From: Clostridia bacterium
GTDB lineage: Bacteria > Bacillota_A > Clostridia > Oscillospirales > Acutalibacteraceae
Direction of reading: 5' to 3'
Length of the DNA: 33,427 nt
NCBI GenBank assembly: GCA_017397065.1
Contig: JAFQKE010000022.1
Coordinates: 1-33,427, forward strand
Made by a program: the position numbers and the translations under genes. Each line of letters starts with the position of its first letter. Position 1 is the first letter of the stretch. Of the stretch, positions 1 to 7,556 are shown piece by piece. The notes under the pieces are model-generated. The model was not told where the DNA came from and did not search any database. It saw only the letters and a list, made by a program, of their open reading frames with translations.

Positions 1-2
1 AA

Positions 3-2717
3 AGTGTTTACGGTTCAGAACTTTCTTTTAATGAAGTTTTTGCTGATTGGACAAAAATCACCTTTGCCTTTACTGCTATCGCTTCTGATACTAACGCAGG
101 CGAGCAGATAGTTGGTCTTAACTTCTCGCTCACTAACTTTATTCCAGGTCTTATGTATGATATTAAAGATGTTAAACTTGTTTGCACCGACGACGGTACA
201 GCAACCAAAACCATAATGCAATCTGACTTTAACGACCCAGACGGAACAAATTGGCAGGCTACAAACCAAAACGTTACATTTGGTGATGATAACGGTGATA
301 GTGTTAACGATTATGCCAGTGTAAAGATTTCTTCTACTAGTAAAGGTGCCGGTTTGGTTAGTTCACCATTTAATCTTATCCCCGGTAATGATTATGAGCT
401 TACCTACTATATTCGTGTGCCTGAAGAGAGCGTAAGCTTCACGTTTGGTTCAACCTTCTATGCTCCAACCGTTGCATTTTATCAACCAACAGTTAATTCG
501 ACAGGAACAAAAGTGAAATCTGTACCAGTTGTCTCTACCGAAGAAGCATCAAACAACTATTATGCATATAAAGGCTCTGATTGGTCACGCCGCTCAGGTT
601 TCTCTGCAACATGGACAATTGATGGTTATGCACCTAAAGTTAAATCTAACTTCTCTAACTTCGGCTATACCGACCATAGTTCTGTTTTAAGTGCAACAAA
701 TGCTGATTTAAATGAAGCATTTGCAGATTGGACCAAAGTAACCGTTAATTTTACTGCAATGGAAGCGGTAGAAGGTGAAACATCACAGGTTACTGCACTT
801 GGCTTTACCTTCCACGATCACAAGAGCAGTGATAACTTTGTGTTCGATATTAAGGATGTTACGCTTACCGAAACAGCTCCTAAAATAAACCCCGAGCCTG
901 ATACTACCGATGCTATCTTCTCTGAAGGCTTTGAAAGTTCACCTAATCCTACCGATGTTGTTACCGTATATAGCGGCACAACTCAAAATGCTACTTGGGT
1001 AAACCCAACAATTACAAGCTCAGATGCAGCAACAGGTTCAAAGGCATATTCTGCATTTGCAATGTATCAAGATATCTTTATTCCTTTTGATAAATCCAAA
1101 TTACAGGCAGACACAGTTTATAGCTTTTCAATGGATTGGATGCTTAATGAGTATACTAGCGCTAAACAACGTAGAATAAATAACGTTTACGCTGTTGGCT
1201 ATACACCAACAGAAGGCGTAACCTTTAAAAATGGTCATGAAGCTTTTGGCGGTAAGGGAACAGTTAACGGTACAGGCAACTGGGAAGCGTTAAGCTTTAA
1301 CTTTAAAATTACTGAAGATAAATTTAATAAGTATGAACAGATTGGTATTTATATAAGCTACTCAACTTCCGGTACAAATACCGATCCAGATGATAGACTA
1401 TATTTAGATACCTTGATGCTTAAAGTGTCTGAAAATCAAGATGTTGTAAATGAACTCGAATTGAATGAGGCTGATAGAACAGAAAATACCGTTAAGGTTT
1501 TAGCCTTTGGTAATAGCTTTTCTAACGATGGTACTTCATTTATTCCTCAAATAGCTTATGCCGATGGTGTGGATCTTCGTGTGGCAGACTGCTCTATTGG
1601 CGGTTGCACACTCGCAAAGCATTATAATAATTCAGTAACCAATGCCGCTGCATATTCCTTCGCTTTCCGTACACCACAATCGCAAGGAACCAGTTCGAAA
1701 TCTTTCACTCAGGTTACTATGGAGCAAGCGCTTACCGCTTCTGATTGGGATTATATCACCATTCAGCAGGTTAGTACTTTAAGTGGCGACCCTACTTCTT
1801 TTGAGCCTTATCTTGGTAAACTTATAGAAAAATTCAAAGAATATTGCCCCGACGCTAAAATCGTATTCCAAATGACTTGGGCTTACCGTGACGGAATTGT
1901 AAAAGATGGTTATGAGAAATATAACAACGACCAGGAAACAATGTACAATGCTATTGTTAATACATACTTACAGTATGCTGAAATGTATGACGTTGAGTTT
2001 ATCATTCCCTCAGGCGAAACTATTCAAAGCTTAAGAGCCTTGATAAGCGATGGAACCGGTTCTGAAACAGATACAAATATGTTCTCATCCGAAATTGCAT
2101 CGACCACTGATGATTCGGGCGACTTCACCCGCGATGGATACCACCTTAGTCAAAAAGGTCGTGTTGCAGCAGCATTTACTTGGTATGAAATTTTTACGGG
2201 CATTTCCGCTCTCGATACCAAAATTGATTTAACCACATCTGCTTACGGCACTTTGAGTAACACCACCGACACCCTTATTGGAATTACTGAAGAAGAAGCA
2301 CTTGCTATAAAAACTGCCGCACACAATGCAGTTTCTCTTTACAAAAAGGCGGTAGAAACAATAAAAGCAATCAAGGCTATCGGTGAAGTTACTGCAGATA
2401 GCGGTGAAGCAATTGAAAATGCAAAGGCTCTTCGTGCTGAACTTAACAATGATGGGCTTCTCCCCAACCTCCAGACCCTCCTTGATGCAATTGAAGCTTT
2501 TGAAAGCTTAGGTACCGAGACAATTCTCCCCGGTGATTTCACAGGTAGCGGTACGGTTGATTTGGAAGACGTTACTATATTAGCAAAGCTTTTTGCAGGC
2601 TGGAGCATTGAAACCACTTCTACTTCCCTTGACCTCAATGGTGACGGTGCTGAAAATCTTAAAGACTTAGTTTTACTTGCACAGTATGTTGCAGGTTGGG
2701 ATGTTACTCTTTCATAA
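3..2717 (+). CDS. Modular secreted protein with DUF4886/SGNH-like domain and C-terminal type I dockerin (5' partial)
   Basis: The reading frame is open to the left edge, so the gene is truncated at its 5' end and the signal peptide is not visible; the ATG at 153 is internal. Seen: about two and a half repeated beta-type modules. The block at nt 15-180 (ADWTKITF...YDIKDVKL) recurs at nt 708-870 (ADWTKVTV...FDIKDVTL), and a related module follows to about nt 1430. Nt 1490-2200 resembles DUF4886, an SGNH-hydrolase-like fold, with a serine in FGNSFS and a late DGYH that would supply Asp and His. A helical linker follows. Nt 2524-2714 holds two dockerin repeats (GDFTGSGTVDLEDV and LDLNGDGAENLKDL), each ending in AGW. 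Family knowledge: dockerins anchor enzymes to cohesin-bearing scaffoldins. Inference: an extracellular polysaccharide-binding esterase-like protein. Substrate unknown. Confidence 0.8.
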   Translation, partial: SVYGSELSFNEVFADWTKITFAFTAIASDTNAGEQIVGLNFSLTNFIPGLMYDIKDVKLVCTDDGTATKTIMQSDFNDPDGTNWQATNQNVTFGDDNGDSVNDYASVKISSTSKGAGLVSSPFNLIPGNDYELTYYIRVPEESVSFTFGSTFYAPTVAFYQPTVNSTGTKVKSVPVVSTEEASNNYYAYKGSDWSRRSGFSATWTIDGYAPKVKSNFSNFGYTDHSSVLSATNADLNEAFADWTKVTVNFTAMEAVEGETSQVTALGFTFHDHKSSDNFVFDIKDVTLTETAPKINPEPDTTDAIFSEGFESSPNPTDVVTVYSGTTQNATWVNPTITSSDAATGSKAYSAFAMYQDIFIPFDKSKLQADTVYSFSMDWMLNEYTSAKQRRINNVYAVGYTPTEGVTFKNGHEAFGGKGTVNGTGNWEALSFNFKITEDKFNKYEQIGIYISYSTSGTNTDPDDRLYLDTLMLKVSENQDVVNELELNEADRTENTVKVLAFGNSFSNDGTSFIPQIAYADGVDLRVADCSIGGCTLAKHYNNSVTNAAAYSFAFRTPQSQGTSSKSFTQVTMEQALTASDWDYITIQQVSTLSGDPTSFEPYLGKLIEKFKEYCPDAKIVFQMTWAYRDGIVKDGYEKYNNDQETMYNAIVNTYLQYAEMYDVEFIIPSGETIQSLRALISDGTGSETDTNMFSSEIASTTDDSGDFTRDGYHLSQKGRVAAAFTWYEIFTGISALDTKIDLTTSAYGTLSNTTDTLIGITEEEALAIKTAAHNAVSLYKKAVETIKAIKAIGEVTADSGEAIENAKALRAELNNDGLLPNLQTLLDAIEAFESLGTETILPGDFTGSGTVDLEDVTILAKLFAGWSIETTSTSLDLNGDGAENLKDLVLLAQYVAGWDVTLS

Positions 2718-2760
2718 TTCCTTTAAGGCAACATAAAAATCAATAATTTTTAAAAAACTT

Positions 2761-2807
2761 ATAGGAGCTGAATTCGACCTTGGATTTTGGCTCCTATGTT
2801 TTCCTTT
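2761..2807 (+). terminator. Terminator after dockerin gene
   Basis: The arms ATAGGAGC (2761-2768) and GCTCCTAT (2790-2797) are perfectly complementary over 8 bp, with a 21-nt loop and a T-rich tail (GTTTTCCTTTT). It lies 44 nt after the stop of the dockerin gene and separates it from the operon starting at 2896. Confidence 0.65.
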
Positions 2808-2829
2808 TGTTTGAGGTTTAAATTTAAAG

Positions 2830-2856
2830 ATTACTTTTGGCTAGATAAAAAGTAAT
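2830..2856 (+). promoter_or_regulatory. Inverted repeat upstream of the catabolic operon, possible operator
   Basis: ATTACTTTT (2830-2838) and AAAAGTAAT (2848-2856) form a perfect 9-bp inverted repeat with a 9-nt spacer, 40 bp before the first operon gene. There is no T-run after it, so it does not look like a terminator. A regulator operator or a leader hairpin are both possible; no regulator gene is adjacent. Confidence 0.35.
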
Positions 2857-2895
2857 TCTAAAATCCTATTACATAGATAATAAGAAGGTATCTTT

Positions 2896-4395
2896 ATGAG
2901 CAAAATGCTTATCGGTTGGGCCGAGGAAACCCTTGTTCCTGAACAAAAAATCGCACTTGCAGGACAGTTCTTTTTAAGAGTTTCAGAATATGTTGAGTCT
3001 GAAATTACCGCTACTGCTATGGCGCTGGAATCTGATAATGAACAAATGATTATGGTTTCTTGCGATCTCCCCTCAATGCAATTTTTTCTTCAAGATTTAG
3101 TAAGAAGCAATTTTGCAGAAATCTGCCCTGAGGTTGATCCCCGTAACATTATCCTTGCTGTAACTCACACTCACAATTCCCACACTCTTTCCGACCCCAA
3201 CGCAAGCGAAGCACCTCTCTTTTCCACCACTAAATCCCTGCTTAACGAATTTGTTCCCGAAGAAAACCGCTATGTTGAAAATATAGAAATTGATGATTCT
3301 GTAATATCGGCTACCGAGGCTTCTATATTCGTTGCAAAGCAAATAGCTCTTGCTGCTAAAAAAGCTTGGGATAACCGTGCGGAAGCCTACTACACCAACG
3401 AATTTGGAAGAGCTGCAGTTGGTATGTGTCGCCGAGTACAGTATACCGATGGCACCTCTCAAATGTGGGGCAACTCTAATACCGCAACCTTTATGAATTT
3501 AGAGGGTGGTAATGATTCAGGTATTGAGCTTCTTTACACCTTTGACAAAAACAAAAAGCTTACAGGTGTGGTTGCAAATATAGCCTGTCCTTCACAAATT
3601 TTAGAGCAACGCAGTTTTATTTCTGCCGACTATTGGGGTAGAGCAAAGGCTATTATTCGTGAAAAACTTGGTGAAGACGTATTTCTTTTGAGTCTTTGTG
3701 GTGCTGCAGGTGATCAATGCCCACGTGACTTGGTTCGTTGGGTAGATCCCGAAACTCCCATTGATGATCCAAACGTTAAAAGACCCAAACCAAGCAACAA
3801 AAAGGCCGACCCCTCTATGTATGATATTTCAGGCTGTAACCGTGTTGGTAAACGTGTTGCTAATGAAATTATTTCTGTTTATGAGGAAATCACCGAGCTT
3901 AAAAGCGAAGCTATTTTTAAACATAAGGTTATAGATCTTGACCTTCCTTTACGTAAAGCAACTATCACCGAATATGAAAATGCTATCAGAGAGATTCAGC
4001 ACTACGTCAATCAAAACAAGCATAAAGGTCGCTTCACTTACGAGGATAATGCCAAGCTTTACGTTCATTTAGGTACTATTGCCCGTTACAGAGACCAAGA
4101 GGTATGCGATGTTGTTCCTATTGAATACCACGTTGTGCGTCTTGGTGATATTGCCTTTACTACAAATCCGTTCGAGCTTTTCCTCGATTACGGTAATATA
4201 ATAAAAGCACGAAGCAAGGCTTCACAAACCTTTATTATTCAGCTAACAAACGGTTGGTATGGTTATCTTCCTACCGAAAAGGCTGAAAAAGCAGGACACT
4301 ATAGTGCATATATCTCCAGCGGTAAAGTTGGTCACGTTGGTGGAGATATGTATGTCCGTCACGCACTAAATGAAATTAGTAAAATGTTTGAATAA
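2896..4395 (+). CDS. Neutral/alkaline ceramidase-like hydrolase (PF04734-type), cytoplasmic
   Basis: 499 residues without a signal peptide or membrane segment. The N-terminal half has the neutral ceramidase layout: VSCDLPSM, then a zinc-type THTHNSH cluster (His91, His93, His96), and later a CGAAGDQCPRD loop in the place of the family's GDVSPN-like segment. Known members hydrolyse the amide of ceramides outside the cell and are longer; this one lacks a secretion signal and much of the C-terminal beta domain. It therefore probably acts on a different small amide or ester inside the cell. AGAAGG precedes the ATG. It is the first gene of a tight operon and is followed after 18 nt by an M20 amidohydrolase, suggesting the pair trims an acyl or amide group from a substrate whose sugar part is used by the later genes. 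Family call fairly sure, substrate unknown. Confidence 0.7.
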   Translation: MSKMLIGWAEETLVPEQKIALAGQFFLRVSEYVESEITATAMALESDNEQMIMVSCDLPSMQFFLQDLVRSNFAEICPEVDPRNIILAVTHTHNSHTLSDPNASEAPLFSTTKSLLNEFVPEENRYVENIEIDDSVISATEASIFVAKQIALAAKKAWDNRAEAYYTNEFGRAAVGMCRRVQYTDGTSQMWGNSNTATFMNLEGGNDSGIELLYTFDKNKKLTGVVANIACPSQILEQRSFISADYWGRAKAIIREKLGEDVFLLSLCGAAGDQCPRDLVRWVDPETPIDDPNVKRPKPSNKKADPSMYDISGCNRVGKRVANEIISVYEEITELKSEAIFKHKVIDLDLPLRKATITEYENAIREIQHYVNQNKHKGRFTYEDNAKLYVHLGTIARYRDQEVCDVVPIEYHVVRLGDIAFTTNPFELFLDYGNIIKARSKASQTFIIQLTNGWYGYLPTEKAEKAGHYSAYISSGKVGHVGGDMYVRHALNEISKMFE

Positions 4396-4413
4396 TTTTG
4401 GGGAAGCGAAAAA

Positions 4414-5571
4414 ATGGATAATAAAATTTCAAATGATTTAAATGAAATTTTCGAGTATTCAGTAAAAATAAGAAGAAAGCTTCATATGTACCCCGAAATT
4501 GGTTTCGACCTTGAAAAAACCGTTGCTTTGGTAAAATCGGAGCTTGAAAAAATGGGCATTGAATACACCGAAAAATACGGAAAATCAAGTGTGGTTGCCC
4601 AAATTGGCTCGGGCGAAAAAATTATTGCTTTTAGGGCAGATATGGATGCTCTTCCCATTAATGAAAATGCAGATGTTCCTTTCGCTTCAAAAATCCCCGG
4701 CAGGATGCACGCCTGCGGTCACGATTCCCACACGGCTGTTTTGCTGGGCGTTGCTAAATACTTAAAAATGGTTGAAGATAAGCTTAACTTACGTGTTCGT
4801 TTAATCTTTCAGCCCAGCGAAGAATCGGTTAATAGTGGCGGTAAAATGCTCACCGAAAACGGCGTTATGGAGGGTGTTTCGCACATTCTTGCCGCTCACT
4901 GTGACAATGACATAGAAAGTGGAACGCTAGGCATTTGTCCAGGCGATTTTATTGCAGCCTGCACGGTAGTGGATATTAAATTTTTCGGCCGTTCCTCACA
5001 CGTTGGTTTACCGCAAAACGGTATAGATGCAATCGCTATGGCAAATGATGCTTACATAAAAATTAAAAAAGAAGTATCAAAAATTATGGGCGATAGCCCC
5101 TATGTTTGGTCTGTCGGCAAAATTTCAGGCGGAACAAGCCATAATATAATTTCTGATTTTTGTGAAATGAATGTATCTTTCAGATATTATAATAGCGATA
5201 TTGCCGAGCGTGTAAAAACTGCTGTGTTTGAGATTTCTAACAGCGTAGCCGATGATTTTGGCGGCAAGGTTGAAATAGAGTGGAATAACGTTTGCCTGCC
5301 CATTCATAACGATGAAGAAATAACCAGAAATTTCAAAAAAATCGCAGAGGAAAACGGAATCCCAACCGAAAAAGCTCCTATTAGGTTAACATCTGAAGAT
5401 TTTTGTTGGTATGTTAATGAAAAGCCCGGAACGTTCTTTAGATTTGGTACACGAAACGAAGCGTTAGGTTGCACATATCCCGTTCACAGTCCCGATTTTA
5501 AACTGGACGAAAACGGAATGAAATCTGCGCTTAAAGCATTTGTCAGCTATGCTCTTGCTTTTGAAAATTAA
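4414..5571 (+). CDS. M20D family amidohydrolase (amino-acylase/deacetylase type)
   Basis: 385 residues, the usual M20D length. The dimetal centre is intact: HACGHDSH gives Cys101 and His103, EES gives Glu136/Glu137, His162 sits in LAAHCDND, and His358 in YPVHSPDF. The dimerisation insert begins about residue 185. Family members remove acyl groups from N-acyl amino acids or related amides (hippurate, indole-acetyl-amino acids, N-acetyl-diaminopimelate). RRKLHMYPEIG near the N-terminus is a typical family opening. Coding starts 18 nt after the ceramidase-like gene, so they are very likely co-transcribed. Inference: it deacylates an intermediate or the incoming substrate of the pathway. The exact substrate cannot be read from sequence. 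Confidence 0.85.
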   Translation: MDNKISNDLNEIFEYSVKIRRKLHMYPEIGFDLEKTVALVKSELEKMGIEYTEKYGKSSVVAQIGSGEKIIAFRADMDALPINENADVPFASKIPGRMHACGHDSHTAVLLGVAKYLKMVEDKLNLRVRLIFQPSEESVNSGGKMLTENGVMEGVSHILAAHCDNDIESGTLGICPGDFIAACTVVDIKFFGRSSHVGLPQNGIDAIAMANDAYIKIKKEVSKIMGDSPYVWSVGKISGGTSHNIISDFCEMNVSFRYYNSDIAERVKTAVFEISNSVADDFGGKVEIEWNNVCLPIHNDEEITRNFKKIAEENGIPTEKAPIRLTSEDFCWYVNEKPGTFFRFGTRNEALGCTYPVHSPDFKLDENGMKSALKAFVSYALAFEN

Positions 5572-5591
5572 ACATTTTTTGAGGTAATTAA

Positions 5592-6185
5592 ATGAAAATC
5601 GAATCATTATCTATGGCAAAAAAAGCCTTTGAAATAGAATACGAATGTATTAAAGAACTGGCAAATTATTTTGATGAAGAAGCATATTCGGCGGCGATTG
5701 AGCTGCTAAAAAATGCCGAACGTATAGGGGCTTCGGGTTGCGGTCATAGCGGTATAATCTGTCAGCATTTTACACATTTAATGTGCTGTATTGAACGCCC
5801 TGCCAGATTTATTTCCCCCGCCGAAGCAGTACACGGCGGTATGGGCTTTTTGCAAAAGGGTGATGTTATGGTTTTTGCTTCCCGTGGCGGAAAAACCAAA
5901 GAGCTGATTCCTATTTTGGATATTTGTAAATCAAAGGGCGTAAAGGTTATAACCATCACCGAAAATCTTGATTCTCCCCTTGCAATAGCAGCCGATGTTG
6001 TGCTTAAACAGTATGTAAATCGTGAAACCGATAAATACAATTCTCAAGGCACAACTTCATCCACAGCTCTTAGCGTTATTTTTCACGTTTTACAAACAGC
6101 TCTTATTGAAGAGACTGATTATAAAAATGAGCAATTTGCCTTGATCCATCCCGGTGGAGCGGTTGGAGAAAGGTTAAATAAATAA
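5592..6185 (+). CDS. SIS-domain sugar-phosphate isomerase, KpsF/GutQ-like, without CBS domains
   Basis: 197 residues covering only the SIS fold. Motifs match arabinose-5-phosphate isomerases: GASGCGHSG near residue 50, the PAEAVHGGMG segment, and HPGGAVGERL near the C-terminus (His186). KpsF/GutQ proteins are about 320 residues with two CBS domains; here the protein stops after the SIS domain. The usual SNSGET phosphate loop is SRGGKT. Such proteins interconvert aldose and ketose phosphates; 6-phospho-3-hexuloisomerases are a same-sized alternative, but the PAEA-HGG and HPGGA motifs favour the KpsF side. It lies 20 nt after the M20 gene and 24 nt before the YjbQ-like gene, inside the sugar operon. 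No LPS/KDO genes are nearby, so a catabolic role is more likely than a cell-envelope one. Confidence 0.75.
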   Translation: MKIESLSMAKKAFEIEYECIKELANYFDEEAYSAAIELLKNAERIGASGCGHSGIICQHFTHLMCCIERPARFISPAEAVHGGMGFLQKGDVMVFASRGGKTKELIPILDICKSKGVKVITITENLDSPLAIAADVVLKQYVNRETDKYNSQGTTSSTALSVIFHVLQTALIEETDYKNEQFALIHPGGAVGERLNK

Positions 6186-6209
6186 TTAAAATTCTTTGGA
6201 GGAATAAAA

Positions 6210-6830
6210 ATGGAATTTAAAGTAGTACAAAAAGAAATTGAGTTACAGTCAAGAGGTTGGATCCCCACATTTCACGACATATCAAAAGAGATCAACGAAA
6301 TTGTTGAGTCTTCAGGCATTGTAAACGGTACCGTAAGCATTGTATCTCACCACACCACCTGCTCCGTAATGGTTCAGGAATGCTCACACGATATTGATTC
6401 TTTCGATCTTGAATACTTACAACACGACCTTTTGGATATTATGAGAAAAATGATTCCCGACTTTGCTGAGGAGCATCAGTATCGCCATCCCGGTCCTATC
6501 CACGCTAAATACGGCAGATATGTTGATGAGCCCGGTGACTACTCTAGTATGAACACCGACGGTCATTTAAGAAGCTGTTTCTTCGGCAGAAGCGAAACTA
6601 TGACCATTAAAGATGGTATTCTTGACGGCGGTAAATTTGCACACGTTTATTTCATCGACTGGGATCACGTTCTTGCTCGCCGCAGACAGGTTAATGTTAC
6701 CGTTATGGGTACTACCGAGGATGTAGGTGACAGAAAGTACAATAATGGTGAGGTTATCGATACCCGCCATAAGTTCCTTGATGAGGAAAAGGCTTATGAT
6801 GTTCACTATGACCTCCAGCTTAAAAGATAA
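6210..6830 (+). CDS. YjbQ/UPF0047 family protein, extended form
   Basis: 206 residues versus about 130-140 for typical YjbQ proteins. The family core is recognisable: VSIVSHHTTCSVMVQE corresponds to the THTTAGI-type strand, followed by a YRHPGPIHAKYGR histidine segment and a DGGKFAHVYFIDWD strand near the end of the core. The C-terminus continues about 40 residues beyond it with a charged tail. YjbQ has been linked to a thiamine-phosphate synthase side activity, but the physiological function of the family is unsettled. The location between a SIS isomerase and a TIM-like protein argues for a role in sugar-phosphate chemistry here. A GGAGG site sits upstream of the ATG. Family membership moderately sure, function unknown. 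Confidence 0.65.
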   Translation: MEFKVVQKEIELQSRGWIPTFHDISKEINEIVESSGIVNGTVSIVSHHTTCSVMVQECSHDIDSFDLEYLQHDLLDIMRKMIPDFAEEHQYRHPGPIHAKYGRYVDEPGDYSSMNTDGHLRSCFFGRSETMTIKDGILDGGKFAHVYFIDWDHVLARRRQVNVTVMGTTEDVGDRKYNNGEVIDTRHKFLDEEKAYDVHYDLQLKR

Positions 6831-6845
6831 GAAAGGCATTGTCAA

Positions 6846-7556
6846 ATGATTAAAGATTATAAAATCTCTGTACCTTTTTTTGAGTTTGGTCCTAAAGCAT
6901 ATCTTTACGGCGAAGAGCTTTTAGAGCTTATGAAAAAAATCGACGGTTTCGCCCAGAAATATGATATGGACGTTATTGCCGACGTTCAAACAACCGATTT
7001 GCGTTTTATTGCCGAAAACACCTCCGACCGCATTCACGTTTATGCTCAGCATATGGATAGCATACCCGTAGGTCGTGGTATGGGCACCATTCTCCCCGAA
7101 GCTGTAAAGGCTACCGGTTCGGTTGGTGTTATGCTTAACCACGCTGAATGCAAGCTTACCCTAGATGAGGTAAAAGAAGCTATTTCTCGTGCAGAAGAGG
7201 TTGGCCTTGCAACCATAGTTTGCGCCGATACCGAGGAGGAAATTAAGGCTATTGCCGAAATGAATCCTGATATTCTTGTTGCCGAACCCAGTGAGCTTAT
7301 TGGTACCGGCATTGCCGTTGGCAGAGAGTATGTTGATGCCTGCATTGATCTTGTTAAATCGGTTAATCCCGAAATTATGGTGCTTCCCTCTGCCGGTATA
7401 AGCTGCGGTAATGACTGCTATAACATCATTATGGCAGGTGCAGATGGCTCGGGCTCCAGCAGCGGTATTTGCAAAGCTCCTGACCCTGCCGCAATGGCTG
7501 AAGAAATGATGGCAGCCGTAAGAAAAGCTTATGATGAGCGGGAGGGTAAGGCTTGA
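6846..7556 (+). CDS. Divergent triosephosphate isomerase-family protein
   Basis: 236 residues, close to the short archaeal TIM form. The catalytic residues are in order: a lysine in FGPKAYLYGE (Lys17), the histidine in LNHAE (His99, where NHSE is usual) and the glutamate in AEPSELIGTG (Glu147). The phosphate-binding GSSSG loop is present near the C-terminus (GADGSGSSSGI). TIM interconverts dihydroxyacetone phosphate and glyceraldehyde 3-phosphate; related TIM-like enzymes in tetritol catabolism isomerise erythrulose phosphates. The N-terminal strand PFFEFGPKAY differs from the canonical NWK motif. The stop codon overlaps the TTG start of the next gene, giving tight coupling to a sugar kinase. 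Inference: a pathway-dedicated isomerase rather than the glycolytic TIM. Confidence 0.75.
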   Translation: MIKDYKISVPFFEFGPKAYLYGEELLELMKKIDGFAQKYDMDVIADVQTTDLRFIAENTSDRIHVYAQHMDSIPVGRGMGTILPEAVKATGSVGVMLNHAECKLTLDEVKEAISRAEEVGLATIVCADTEEEIKAIAEMNPDILVAEPSELIGTGIAVGREYVDACIDLVKSVNPEIMVLPSAGISCGNDCYNIIMAGADGSGSSSGICKAPDPAAMAEEMMAAVRKAYDEREGKA

